Positions 16,546 through 25,606 of a stretch of 64,000 nt of DNA are shown here, piece by piece (the stretch's first letter is position 1; the number at the start of each line of letters is the position of its first letter). Below the pieces are notes generated by a model. It saw only the letters and a list, made by a program, of their open reading frames with translations. It did not search any database and was not told where the DNA came from. This DNA is from Marivivens niveibacter (GTDB lineage: Bacteria > Pseudomonadota > Alphaproteobacteria > Rhodobacterales > Rhodobacteraceae). The DNA lies in the NCBI RefSeq assembly GCF_002150005.2, contig NZ_MSPP01000001.1:558001-622000 (forward strand), in the 5' to 3' direction. Position numbers and translations under genes: made by a program.

Positions 16546-17771
16546 TGGGATATTCTTCGTTGGTTCAAAAAGGCGTATAAAATTGCGACCGAAATTGACC
16601 AGAAGATCCAGCTAGGTCGGGCGAATTGAAACGCGGGGCTTTCAAAAACGGATCGCAATGTAGAGAAAACAATAATCGCGAAACATAGTGGCACTGGTTC
16701 AGGGTTTAGGGTGCTGCCGATGCTGATGGTTTTCGCGACTGGTAAGACGACCAATCCGAGCGCCATAAGAAACAAACCGATAAGCCCAGTGCCTATCATC
16801 GTTTGAAGGTATGAACTGTGTGGATGTGGTGCGATCGCAGCAAAAGGTGTGACGGCATCACCGATTAAATTCGGACTGTCGTCACCAAATATGCTTCTGA
16901 AACCAAATCCTAGCCAAGGCCGTTCGCTCCAGACAGATATGGCGGTGCGCCATATGCCGACCCGACCAGTGAAGTTATACGGATCATTAAACAGCCAATA
17001 TTGTATTTCGGCGTTGGACAATGCCATGGCGATGACTGAGGTGCCCAGAATTGAATAGAAACCTACGACGGCGCGCCCATATCCGCCAGCATACCAGCGG
17101 CGGATAAATAGTAATGCCATATAAGCAATAACGGTGAGTAGGAGGGCTGTTCTGGATTGCGTCCCCCATAGAAAGACAATTGATGCGATAGCTATGGTAA
17201 AGTTGAGCTTTGATTTCCTGCGTAGCCAAGCGTCGGTAAAGATTATGGTCGCAACAGCGCCGACAGCGCCAGCTTCGTTTTTGTGGTTGTACAACCCGCG
17301 CCATGAACCAGCGATCAAAGGATCATAGATTGAATGGACTGCATGGTCCCACAACAGGACTGCAATCAGGCTGGCCACGATTGAGACTGCCAAGCACCTT
17401 TTAAATAGGGTCCAGGCGCGATGGCTGGGCATAGAGCCAATAAGAAGTATCAGAATGAATGCTGGCAGTGTGCCGCGCAGGGCCAAATGTAATGTAACTA
17501 AAGGGGTAAATGACCAGTAGGACGAAGCGATGCAAATAGCCATCGCAAGGCCGATCCATATCGGGATACCGTACCATTTCCGTGGGACGTCGGAAGTGAC
17601 ATGCACCAAAACTGAAATCGGCAGCAAAAGCAGTGAAAAGACATAACTCAGTGAGTTGCTACCGATGAATAAAGTCGGAATGAGGGCGATTACGAATAGA
17701 ATTTCGACGCCCTTTTTACTCCCGTCTGTTCGGATTTCGTTGCCGAAATATGGGGGGTAGGGTGGTTTCAT
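16542..17771 (-). CDS. O-antigen polymerase / ligase-like membrane protein (Wzy/WaaL family)
   Basis: 409 residues from ATG 17771, which sits in an ATGA overlap with the glycosyltransferase stop; the frame is open further upstream but that part lies inside the neighbour. Ten or more hydrophobic segments are visible, with one larger periplasmic loop (about residues 270-330) containing NFTGRVGIWRTAISVW and RPWLGFGF, the Wzy_C hallmark. These enzymes polymerise or ligate undecaprenyl-linked repeat units. Position between Wzx-like flippase and sulfotransferase genes favours a polymerase. Ligase activity cannot be excluded by sequence. Confidence 0.85.
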   Translation of the reverse strand: MKPPYPPYFGNEIRTDGSKKGVEILFVIALIPTLFIGSNSLSYVFSLLLLPISVLVHVTSDVPRKWYGIPIWIGLAMAICIASSYWSFTPLVTLHLALRGTLPAFILILLIGSMPSHRAWTLFKRCLAVSIVASLIAVLLWDHAVHSIYDPLIAGSWRGLYNHKNEAGAVGAVATIIFTDAWLRRKSKLNFTIAIASIVFLWGTQSRTALLLTVIAYMALLFIRRWYAGGYGRAVVGFYSILGTSVIAMALSNAEIQYWLFNDPYNFTGRVGIWRTAISVWSERPWLGFGFRSIFGDDSPNLIGDAVTPFAAIAPHPHSSYLQTMIGTGLIGLFLMALGLVVLPVAKTISIGSTLNPEPVPLCFAIIVFSTLRSVFESPAFQFARPSWIFWSISVAILYAFLNQRRISQ

Positions 17772-18703
17772 ACGCCGTCCACTTTGTATTCGTGGACGCG
17801 ATAGCGTGCAAAACCGCTGAAATACCCGATAGAACGCCAAAGCCGAAGTCGCGCGTCTAATCGTCGAACTGGGCTGCGGCAACCCAAGAACCAGAACGCG
17901 GGAAAACTGCAAATTCCAACAAGACCGAATAGAACTAAACGTGTAATAGATTTTAATTTTTCAGGCCGCTGAGTTGCCCGCCAAGCAGTCGTTGATCCAC
18001 GTCGAAAGTTTCGTTTTAGCGCCCATTGGGCCGTGCTGCGTGATGCTGGAATTGCCTCGAGTATTTCTGCATCGTCAGCCCAAGCGAAGGTCGCCCCGCT
18101 TCGTTTGGCTCGATAGAAAAAGTCCGCGTCTTCACCGCCCGTTGTGGCAAAGACGGGATCAAACCAAGGTTTTGGAATCGTCCCTAAAATCGAAAACTTT
18201 AGCAGGGCGTTTTCGGTCGAAAGCACAACTGGGACAGGCCCTGTCTGGTTCCTTTTGCGTCTGAACTGTTCGCAATGAACTACACAAGGTGGCGTTTCGT
18301 TTTCGAAAACAGATTGAACGGGGCCGCCGACGACATCGGCTTTTGTCTGAAACGCGGTTTCTTCTAGCTTCGTTAACCATTGTCGCGATGGCCATTCATC
18401 ATCGTCAATCATTGCGATGTAGTCACAATTTTCTTTCGTCGCGATGTGTTCGAACAATGCGTTCCGGGCGTACGATAGCCCCTGTTTCGGTTCCGATATG
18501 CACTCAAGCTTGAACCGATAGCCTTTCGCTAATCTTGCCTCGACGATCTTTTTCCCTGCTTGTTCCTGCCCGTCATTGTCGCAAATCAGAACCGTCACGA
18601 CAGCGGCTGTTTCCAGCGCTTCGATATGGTCAAGCAGGCGTGACAAACCTGAAGGTCGTCGAAAGGTTGCCGCGGCGATGGTAATTCGTGTGAATCGTGT
18701 CAT
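17768..18703 (-). CDS. Family 2 glycosyltransferase
   Basis: 311 residues with a GT-A fold. The N-terminus has ITIAAATFRRPSGLSRLLDHIEAL, then LICDNDG as nucleotide-sugar site and YIAMIDDDEWPS near residue 100 as the metal-binding DxD. GGEDADFFYRAKRSG near 195 is the acceptor-side ED motif. A short hydrophobic segment near residue 250-270 may hold it to the membrane. It is coupled by 4-bp ATGA overlaps to the sulfotransferase upstream and the polymerase downstream, so it almost certainly builds the same repeat unit. The sugar transferred is unknown. Confidence 0.88.
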   Translation of the reverse strand: MTRFTRITIAAATFRRPSGLSRLLDHIEALETAAVVTVLICDNDGQEQAGKKIVEARLAKGYRFKLECISEPKQGLSYARNALFEHIATKENCDYIAMIDDDEWPSRQWLTKLEETAFQTKADVVGGPVQSVFENETPPCVVHCEQFRRKRNQTGPVPVVLSTENALLKFSILGTIPKPWFDPVFATTGGEDADFFYRAKRSGATFAWADDAEILEAIPASRSTAQWALKRNFRRGSTTAWRATQRPEKLKSITRLVLFGLVGICSFPAFWFLGCRSPVRRLDARLRLWRSIGYFSGFARYRVHEYKVDGV

Positions 18704-19617
18704 TTTGTGATCCAGCTGTTTGGCCCGATCACGGCGGGTCCGCCCAATGCGACTTTTTTAATGAGCTGTCGGTCCAGTTCGTACGTTTGTGAAATACGAC
18801 TGCGGAGTTGATCTGAAATCGACGCCCTCAATGTAGGGGTATGCGCCGATAGGTGCCGCAATGGGGTATCTATGCCCCTGTTGCTAATCAGGCCAAGGCG
18901 CCGCTTTATGCGCCTAAGGTATTTGCGGATAACGGTTGCGGTGACCGAACTGATCTCTTGGCGTGTATTCTGTGGCGTCAGGTCGACTTTGGTCTGTTCG
19001 ATATCCAAAAATGTACAGATTTCGGACCAAATTCTGTCTGGTGCCTGTATAATCTGTTCGAAATCTACAATTAGGATGTGTTCGCGCTGTATGCTTTTTA
19101 TAGCGCGTATGAGCTGGTGACCCATTTTTGCGCGCTCTTCATAGTCGATCTTTTTGGGTTCAGGACGCGTGATTGGGATTTTGCGGCCCAAGCGGCGTTG
19201 CGGTGACAAAGCGAATGCTTTTTCGAAATCAGATTCCAATTCGTTGCCGCTGATAAGTTCCTGTTGATGTATGGAAAACAGTAGGTCTGCGTGGTTGCGC
19301 ACTGCGACGATAAAGCGAGCCTGAGGCGCTATTTTTACAATTGAGTTGATCGCGTTTTCGGATGCTAAGTAGTCAACTGTCGCATCACAAAACCATGTCT
19401 TGGGCAGGCTGGATTGAAACAGTGAGCGATATTGTTTTGGCCTCCTGCGAAAGTGCCCGTCTTTGTAGTCGTCGTTGAAAAAACCAGGCTCTTTGGGGTT
19501 GCTGACCAAAACAGAAGGGTGTTGTGACAGCCAAGACGCGATAGAGGTCGTGCCGCATTTGGGGGCGCCTAAAATAAATAAGTTCGGCCAGCGGCCATCT
19601 TTTTGACCGGAATTCAT
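18700..19617 (-). CDS. PAPS-dependent sulfotransferase
   Basis: 305 residues from ATG 19617, chosen because it overlaps the flippase stop in ATGA and is followed by NSGQKDGRWPNLFILGAPKC; the longer frame runs through the flippase gene. The PAPS loop GAPKCGTTSIASWLSQHP is near residues 17-34, and FIVAVRNHADLLFSIHQQEL is the 3'-phosphate segment. A KEPGFF motif after the loop is shared with the sulfotransferase at 15682-16545, so the two are distant paralogues in one operon. Likely sulfates the surface polysaccharide or a precursor; acceptor unknown. Confidence 0.87.
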   Translation of the reverse strand: MNSGQKDGRWPNLFILGAPKCGTTSIASWLSQHPSVLVSNPKEPGFFNDDYKDGHFRRRPKQYRSLFQSSLPKTWFCDATVDYLASENAINSIVKIAPQARFIVAVRNHADLLFSIHQQELISGNELESDFEKAFALSPQRRLGRKIPITRPEPKKIDYEERAKMGHQLIRAIKSIQREHILIVDFEQIIQAPDRIWSEICTFLDIEQTKVDLTPQNTRQEISSVTATVIRKYLRRIKRRLGLISNRGIDTPLRHLSAHTPTLRASISDQLRSRISQTYELDRQLIKKVALGGPAVIGPNSWITK

Positions 19618-20978
19618 TTTTTGATCGCCTTTTGTGAAAAGATCGCAGTTCGGATGCCGCTGATGTGTTTGACGCTGTGGATCTTGAATAAATGAATATT
19701 CAGGCGTTTCGCGCAAAGAGTGGTGCACCAAACGTTCCAAAGTATGGTGGCAATTGTTGAGCCGATTGCGGCCCCGATCAGCCCATACAATGTGATGCCA
19801 ATCGCCGTGCAGAGGATGTTTGCTATCCCGGCGACGATTGAAATAAACAGCGTCGCCTTTTCTTGTCCTGCAAGGTTCAATAGATGCCCGTTAGGGCCGC
19901 AGGCGGCATTCACAAGCTGTCCAAATGCAAGGCAAATCAAAACGATATGGGCGTCGCTGAATGCGGGATCAAACTGTGCCAACAGCCAAGCGCCCCAAAC
20001 AGAGTAGAAACCAAACCCAATCAGCGAAAAGGTTAGGGCGGCAACGCTAACAGTCGTCATAACGCTCTGAAGTCGTTGAAATTGTCCTGCATGCCAGCTG
20101 CGCGCGATGATAGGGCCGGAGACCTGATTGGTCCCAATCAATCCAATAGACAGAAGATTTGATAGCCGCTGAGCCGCGAAAAAAGCACCTGCCGAAACTG
20201 GTCCCAACATAATCGCGACAACGAAAGTGGCGGCTTGTTGCAGCCATTGACGGGAAATTTCGCCGCCGCACAGCGCCCATTCGGCGCGTTTCATCGCCGC
20301 TATTTCGCCGAGAGGCGGCGACGTGATGTCCCTAAGCGATCCAATCGCGCGGAACATGCGCATAATTTGGACCAAAGTGACAACTGATAGGCTCAGCGCC
20401 ACGATAGACAGGGCCTGCACTCCGGTTAATTCGGAACAGAAACCTGCGATTATGATGACCAGTAGCCGCCAAAGGATGTCCTTGGGGAGTATGGACCAAT
20501 GAAGCATACCCTGGGCACGAAGCGCAAACGCAGAGAATTGCGATGCGCCCAGCGCGACGGCGAATAAGGCCGTCCAAATGACCATGCCGCCTGTAAATTC
20601 AGTCATGCCTAGCGAAGGCACAACTAGGTTTAATAAAACAAAACCGCCTATTACGACCGCACCGCTGCCAATTACTATCTTCAGCGCGCGTAGCAGTACA
20701 AAATTTGCAGTCGCGACGTCATAGCGATCGGAAAATGTGGGCCAAAAACGAACGGCGAGTGTTGATTGTCCCGCGGTCACAAAAGGCCAGACAAGGCTGG
20801 CGATAGTGAAGCCGATTGAATAGAGGCCAAACTCAACGGCATTCGTTTTCATGGCCAAGAAAAGTACAACGGTAAACCCCAGTCCAGTCCCAACCAATTT
20901 ATACAACCCACCCAATCCGGAACGCAGGATTATGCGCCTATTCTGGGTATTAAAATCTACGACTTTGTCGGGGTGCAT
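19614..20978 (-). CDS. Polysaccharide flippase, MOP superfamily (Wzx-like)
   Basis: 454 residues with about 12-14 hydrophobic segments. The opening LRSGLGGLYKLVGTGLGFTV is the usual first helix of Wzx/RfbX proteins. Central glycine-rich helices (VSAGAFFAAQRLSNLLSIGLIGTNQVSGPI) match the MATE_like MOP fold. It moves undecaprenyl-diphosphate-linked repeat units to the periplasmic face. First gene of the run sulfotransferase-GT2-Wzy-sulfotransferase, all linked by 4-bp overlaps, so this is a Wzx/Wzy module. The promoter should be in the AT-rich 214 bp upstream (20979-21192). Confidence 0.88.
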   Translation of the reverse strand: MHPDKVVDFNTQNRRIILRSGLGGLYKLVGTGLGFTVVLFLAMKTNAVEFGLYSIGFTIASLVWPFVTAGQSTLAVRFWPTFSDRYDVATANFVLLRALKIVIGSGAVVIGGFVLLNLVVPSLGMTEFTGGMVIWTALFAVALGASQFSAFALRAQGMLHWSILPKDILWRLLVIIIAGFCSELTGVQALSIVALSLSVVTLVQIMRMFRAIGSLRDITSPPLGEIAAMKRAEWALCGGEISRQWLQQAATFVVAIMLGPVSAGAFFAAQRLSNLLSIGLIGTNQVSGPIIARSWHAGQFQRLQSVMTTVSVAALTFSLIGFGFYSVWGAWLLAQFDPAFSDAHIVLICLAFGQLVNAACGPNGHLLNLAGQEKATLFISIVAGIANILCTAIGITLYGLIGAAIGSTIATILWNVWCTTLCAKRLNIHLFKIHSVKHISGIRTAIFSQKAIKK

Positions 20979-21148
20979 CGCGGTCTGTTGATTAACTGTG
21001 TTTACGGGTGGGCCGACCGCTCTTTGTCCCGTCGGGCCAGTCAGCGGAAGGCTTTCGTAAAAGTTTAATCAGATTGATTAATTTTCAGTTAAGGCCTGTT
21101 AACAATTAATCTTTTCGACACACGATGGTTGTTCGTTGATAACGCGTC

Positions 21149-21170
21149 GCCGGCAAAATGCTTTGCCGGC
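21149..21170 (-). terminator. Hairpin after the aminotransferase gene
   Basis: GCCGGCAAA (21149-21157) pairs perfectly with TTTGCCGGC (21162-21170) over a 4-nt loop, 22 bp past the aminotransferase stop. No long T-run follows on the minus strand, so it could be a weak or factor-dependent terminator. Confidence 0.5.
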
Positions 21171-21192
21171 AACACATTTGGAAACGCGCTAT

Positions 21193-22677
21193 TTAGTTTT
21201 TGGACCAGAAAGATCTGATAACCTGGATGATGTTTTCGACCTCTTCGTTGGTCATGTTGGATCCTGATGGCAAGCAGATCCCTGTTTCAAATAGTGATTT
21301 TGAAACAGCAGGCTGGCTTTCGTCATGTTTCACCACCGAATAGTCACCGAAGACAGGTTGCAGGTGCATAGGTTTCCAAAGGGGGCGAGCTTCGATCAGG
21401 TGGTCGAAGAGATAGGTGATCAATGCAGAGGCCGTCTTGGGGCCGTTTTGGGCATCAATCAGTGCACAGGATAGCCAACGGTTCGAATAGCTCCAATCGG
21501 GTTCGGGCATAAACGAAATGGCGTCGATATCTGACAGGCCAGATTTGTAGATTTCATTGATTTCGCGGCGGCGCGCGATGCGATCGTTTAAAACGCGTAG
21601 CTGACCCCTGCCGATACCCGCCAGAATATTGCTCATCCGGTAGTTATAGCCCAGTTCTATGTGTTCGTAGTGAACCGCTGGTTCGCGGGCTTGGGTTGAT
21701 AGCTTTTTCGCTTTGTCGATTAGCGATTTGTCATTGCTTACCATCATGCCGCCACCCGAAGTGGTGATGATCTTGTTGCCGTTAAACGAAAAAACTCCGA
21801 TCTTTCCTATCGTCCCGCTCTGGCGTCCATCGTAGGAAGCGCCCAAGGATTCAGCGGCATCCTCCAAAATCGGAACGCCGTATTCGTCACAAATTTCTAG
21901 AATAGGGCCCATGTTCGCGCTTTGGCCGTACAAGTTCACGACAATAACGGCCTTTGGCATTTTTCCAGCTTCCTGAGCTTGTTCAAATGCACGACGCAAG
22001 GCGACGGGCGACATGTTCCAAGTTTCGGGATCACTGTCGATAAACACCGGCGTCGCGTGTTGGTACATCACAGGGGCGGCGCTGGCGATGAATGTGAAGT
22101 CCGAAACAAACACTGTATCGCCAGGTTTGACGCCTAAGGTGACGAGCCCCAAATGGAGGCCTGCCGTGCCCGAAGAAACTGCGCAGGCGTATTTTGCGCC
22201 GACCAATTCGCAGATTTCTTTTTCAAAATTGTCGATATTTGGGCCAACAGGCGCGATCCAGTTTGTACGGAACGCTTCGTTGACGAATTCGATTTCGTAG
22301 TCGCCCAAATGCGGCGTGGACAGCAAAATCTGGTTTTGAATGTCGGCACGATGCACGATATTTGTCGGGTTTCCATTGGCATCGACCACAGGCACCTGGT
22401 TGATCCCGTTGGCATGTAACATTTCTAGCAATTGACGAGGCGTGGTTGTTTCGTCGGCTTTGATGGACGTGTGAACGGGCAGTGTCGCCAGTTTGTCGTC
22501 GATGCTACCGCCGTTCAACAATTGGCGGCGCAGGTCACCATCTGTGACTGTGCATAGAAATTTCTCATCGTCATCAACACGAATGGCCATGCCAAGTGCC
22601 GTTTCATCCAAAGCTGCCAACGCATCTTTGATTGTGTTGGAGTTGGACAGTGTAACGAATTTGTTTTGCTTAAACAT
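21193..22677 (-). CDS. legC: CBS-domain DegT/DnrJ aminotransferase (LegC/PglE-like)
   Basis: 494 residues. Residues 1-120 are a pair of CBS repeats (TVTDGDLRRQLL and VVDANGNPTNIVHRADI). The rest is a PLP-dependent sugar aminotransferase of the type acting on UDP-4-keto-6-deoxy-GlcNAc: TNWIAPVGPNIDNFEKEI, SSGTAGLHLGL, the PLP-phosphate region EDAAESLGA, and FSFNGNKIITTSGGG with the Schiff-base Lys near residue 300. Last gene of the operon legH-legI-legG-legC. CBS domains on an aminotransferase suggest control by an adenylated ligand. The symbol is assigned by pathway logic; it could serve another 4-amino sugar. Confidence 0.8.
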   Translation of the reverse strand: MFKQNKFVTLSNSNTIKDALAALDETALGMAIRVDDDEKFLCTVTDGDLRRQLLNGGSIDDKLATLPVHTSIKADETTTPRQLLEMLHANGINQVPVVDANGNPTNIVHRADIQNQILLSTPHLGDYEIEFVNEAFRTNWIAPVGPNIDNFEKEICELVGAKYACAVSSGTAGLHLGLVTLGVKPGDTVFVSDFTFIASAAPVMYQHATPVFIDSDPETWNMSPVALRRAFEQAQEAGKMPKAVIVVNLYGQSANMGPILEICDEYGVPILEDAAESLGASYDGRQSGTIGKIGVFSFNGNKIITTSGGGMMVSNDKSLIDKAKKLSTQAREPAVHYEHIELGYNYRMSNILAGIGRGQLRVLNDRIARRREINEIYKSGLSDIDAISFMPEPDWSYSNRWLSCALIDAQNGPKTASALITYLFDHLIEARPLWKPMHLQPVFGDYSVVKHDESQPAVSKSLFETGICLPSGSNMTNEEVENIIQVIRSFWSKN

Positions 22678-22690
22678 GTGTCTGCCGATG

Positions 22691-23833
22691 TCAGTGCGAA
22701 AAGTTCTTTTTTAGAACGTTTCTTGAAAGGTCTAAGGATTTGATAACTTCTACGATACGAGATGCGCAGCCGCCATGATCGTATTGGTTGTCGAAATTCC
22801 CGTCGTAGGAAAGGGATTGTTTTAGCGCATCCGCAATTGCGGTTTTGTCTACAGCAGCGTCAAAGACGCTGTCGTTTCGATCACGCGCGTTTTGGCGATC
22901 ACCAATATTCACCACAGGAGTGCGTAGTGTCGCTGCTTCGATGATGCCAGACGAAGAGTTTCCAACCAGCACGTCAGACCTTTGAATAAGCCAAAGGTAA
23001 TTATCGCGGGCGAGGTGAGTGAGCCAAATGAATTGCGCTTTTGATCCAGCGTCAGCCAAGGTCTGTCGCGCCGTTTCGAAATAGCGTGCGATACCTGCGG
23101 AACCTGCATCAGAATTCGGCGCTAGAACGACCACTTTGCCAGAAAAACCAACTGATAAAGTCTCGATCAACGTTTGTGCCTGATTAGCGGCGTCATGCGC
23201 ATCTTGAACGACAGGGTGAAACACAACTGTTGCGACCTTGTCATCGGGTGCAATGCCTAACGTGTCTGCAATATCGGGTTCTGCTTTGAACGTCGTCAGA
23301 CCATCTAGACCAGGTGCGCCCAAGGTGCGAATGGTCAACGGATCTTCGCCCATCGCAATGAGCCTATCACGCGCTGCGTCATTCGCAGGGAAATGGTAAT
23401 GCGCAAGGCTCGTAATGACTCGTCTAAACTGGTCGTCCACCGTTCCCGACCTGTCACCACCATGGAAATGTGCGGATACGATGCCTAAAAATACGCACGC
23501 CATACCCGCGGCGACCATTTCACCACGATCACCCAGTAACAGGACTATATCTGGCGCATCATTAGAAAAATGGTCAATAATTTGTTGCATAGCAGTTGCA
23601 ACAACGTGGCCCATTTCTGCGCCTGTTTCACCGGGCATATCTAGTGCGGGTAGTCGGTGTACGGCTAGGCCGCTGGCTTCGATGTCTTCGATAGTATTCC
23701 CGTATCGAGGGTCCAGATGTTGACCCATAGCCAACACGCTGACATCGAAACTCGGTTCGATATCCAGCGCCCGCAACGTCCGCTCCATGAGGCCGAAATC
23801 GGCACGCGTACCCGATACATAACAGATTTTCAC
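22691..23833 (-). CDS. legG: Hydrolysing UDP-sugar 2-epimerase (NeuC/LegG family)
   Basis: 380 residues, GT-B fold. The N-terminus CYVSGTRADFGLMERTLRAL is diagnostic for hydrolysing UDP-GlcNAc-type 2-epimerases. HFHGGDRSGTVDD near 140 and a C-terminal VGNSSSGIIEAATLRTPVVNIGDRQ are the UDP-binding elements. It would release the free 2-epimerised hexosamine that feeds the NeuB/LegI condensation. With LegC and an acetyltransferase present, the substrate is more likely UDP-diacetamido-bacillosamine (LegG) than UDP-GlcNAc (NeuC), but sequence alone does not settle this. It lies between legI and legC with 12-13 bp gaps, same operon. Confidence 0.85.
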   Translation of the reverse strand: MKICYVSGTRADFGLMERTLRALDIEPSFDVSVLAMGQHLDPRYGNTIEDIEASGLAVHRLPALDMPGETGAEMGHVVATAMQQIIDHFSNDAPDIVLLLGDRGEMVAAGMACVFLGIVSAHFHGGDRSGTVDDQFRRVITSLAHYHFPANDAARDRLIAMGEDPLTIRTLGAPGLDGLTTFKAEPDIADTLGIAPDDKVATVVFHPVVQDAHDAANQAQTLIETLSVGFSGKVVVLAPNSDAGSAGIARYFETARQTLADAGSKAQFIWLTHLARDNYLWLIQRSDVLVGNSSSGIIEAATLRTPVVNIGDRQNARDRNDSVFDAAVDKTAIADALKQSLSYDGNFDNQYDHGGCASRIVEVIKSLDLSRNVLKKNFSH

Positions 23834-23845
23834 GGTGGCGATCCC

Positions 23846-24868
23846 TTATAGGTCGTCCATGGTGAATGGGTCACCATTTTTGATGTCGCGTTTTGCCGCC
23901 TTGCCAATCAGGTCAAATGCGTATTTCGGTTCGATGCCCGATGCTGGCCGCAACATGATTAGATCACTGGCCGAAATGATCTGACCTTTTGCCAAATCTT
24001 TTGCAGCGAAAACACTGCGACGAACCAGATCACGCGCTTGCAATTCGCAAGGCTGGGGTTCTTTGATGCCCGTTCCTAGCATTTTTTCGGCGCGACGGAT
24101 CGCGTCGATCATCGTTTTCAATTCTTCAGGTTCCAACGATGCCTTATGGTCAGGGCCGGGCAGATTTCGATCGACGGTAAAGTGTTTTTCATAAACGGTC
24201 GCACCTAAAGCGACTGCCAGATACCCAGCCTCTAAGCCGCCGGAATGGTCCGAATATCCTGCAGCACATTCAAACGCATTTGCGATGGTTGTAATGGCCC
24301 GAAGGTTCAATTGGTCGTTTGGTGTTGGATAGGCGCTTGTGCAGTGTAGGATGCTTAGCTTTTCCTTTGGGGTGTCACCCAAACCCATCTCTTGGCGGGT
24401 TTCGCGGATCAGATCATATGCCTCTTTGATTTCATCCATATTGCACATGCCTGTCGATAGGATGATCGGCAGGTCAAACTGGACCAAATGTTTGATAAAA
24501 GGCAGGTTGGTCAACTCGCCCGATGGAATTTTGATGCGGGAAATGCCGACGGATGCGAGGAAATTTGCACATTCTTCGTCAAAGGCAGTCGACATGAATT
24601 CTATGCCGCGCTCCTTGCAACGTTGTGCGATGGTGTAATGGTCTTCTTCGCTCAACTCTAGACGGCGCAACAGCTCTTGTTGGTCATCTTGTTCTGCGTT
24701 GACCTTTTGGTATTCGACTGTTTTTGTACCGGTTCGAACGGTTTTGTCGGCTTTGAAGGTCTGAAATTTGACCGCATCGGCACCTGCGTCAGCCGCGATG
24801 TCGACGAGTTTAAGGGCAAGATCAATGTCACCGTTGTGGTTAACACCTGCTTCAGCAATGAAAAACAA
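23846..24868 (-). CDS. legI: Nonulosonic acid synthase (NeuB/LegI family)
   Basis: 340 residues. It condenses phosphoenolpyruvate with a 6-carbon amino sugar to a sialic-type 9-carbon acid. The TIM-barrel part opens with FIAEAGVNHNGDIDLALKLVD, then DAVKFQTF, IKIPSGELTN, ILSTGM, LHCTSAYPTP and YSDHSGG. The last ~60 residues, starting near RRSVFAAKDLAKGQII, are the SAF/antifreeze-like domain that closes the active site. All are intact. It follows the acetyltransferase by 15 bp. Specificity (Neu5Ac, legionaminic or pseudaminic) is inferred from the neighbours, not seen. Confidence 0.9.
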   Translation of the reverse strand: MFFIAEAGVNHNGDIDLALKLVDIAADAGADAVKFQTFKADKTVRTGTKTVEYQKVNAEQDDQQELLRRLELSEEDHYTIAQRCKERGIEFMSTAFDEECANFLASVGISRIKIPSGELTNLPFIKHLVQFDLPIILSTGMCNMDEIKEAYDLIRETRQEMGLGDTPKEKLSILHCTSAYPTPNDQLNLRAITTIANAFECAAGYSDHSGGLEAGYLAVALGATVYEKHFTVDRNLPGPDHKASLEPEELKTMIDAIRRAEKMLGTGIKEPQPCELQARDLVRRSVFAAKDLAKGQIISASDLIMLRPASGIEPKYAFDLIGKAAKRDIKNGDPFTMDDL

Positions 24869-24883
24869 TCGTCTATCTCTTTA

Positions 24884-25501
24884 CTACAGTTGTTTGACTG
24901 GACAGCCCGCATAGGTGCCTGCCTCAGTAATATTGCGGATTACGACGCTACCCGCGCCGATCGTTATGTTGTCGGCAATAGAGACTAACTCTCGGATTGT
25001 CGAATTTGCGCCGACTGTTGTTTGAGAACCGATTTTCACTGCACCCGCCAACGTTGCGCTGGGACAGATATGGGTCGATTTTTTGATCATGCAATCGTGT
25101 TCTACAACGGCTGCGGTATTGATAATACACGCCGCGCCAATCTTTGCGCGGGCATTAATGACCGCTCTGGCAGAAACAAAGCTTCCCTGTTCAATGGATG
25201 CTGATGGGCTTACCCACGCAGTTGGATGAATAACCGTGGCCAATTTGAAACCCGCGTTTTCTAGCCACTGCGTTAACGTCGCGCGGACTTGGTTATTTCC
25301 GATAGCGACGATCGCTTGTGTGGTGGCGTTGTCAAAATTTTCTGGATCGGGGCGCCCTTGGGAAATTGGCAAGCCCAAAATCCGGTCGGTTTTGGGCGCT
25401 TCATCAAAAACCAAGATTTCCACACCAGGCCATGCCGCTTGCGCAGCGTCAATGACCACCGATGCATGACCTCCTGCGCCAAGTACGATTAGTTTTTGCA
25501 T
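24884..25501 (-). CDS. Sugar O/N-acetyltransferase (NeuD/PglD/LegH family)
   Basis: 205 residues from ATG 25501 (QKLIVLGAGGHASVVIDAA); an in-frame ATG five codons upstream at 25516 is an alternative. The N-terminal Rossmann part binds the UDP-sugar. The C-terminal half is a left-handed beta-helix of hexapeptide repeats (ASIEQGSFVSARAVINARAKIG...), with the catalytic-type His in AVVEHDCMI. In PglD and LegH this enzyme N-acetylates the 4-amino sugar made by PglE/LegC, which fits the aminotransferase in this operon. It is the first gene of the operon, divergent from the cytidylyltransferase 105 bp away. Confidence 0.83.
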   Translation of the reverse strand: MQKLIVLGAGGHASVVIDAAQAAWPGVEILVFDEAPKTDRILGLPISQGRPDPENFDNATTQAIVAIGNNQVRATLTQWLENAGFKLATVIHPTAWVSPSASIEQGSFVSARAVINARAKIGAACIINTAAVVEHDCMIKKSTHICPSATLAGAVKIGSQTTVGANSTIRELVSIADNITIGAGSVVIRNITEAGTYAGCPVKQL

Positions 25502-25606
25502 CTCAACGTCTAACATTGTCGCCTTGTGCCAATGGCTTCGCCTCGTTAGGACTTAGAGCAGCTTTGTTAGCTGGTAAATATAAACTTTTTTGGTCGAGCT
25601 CTACAT

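Noticed and set aside
17772-17912. N-terminal extension of the Wzy-like protein
   Set aside because: It lies inside the glycosyltransferase gene; the ATGA overlap start at 17771 matches the operon style.
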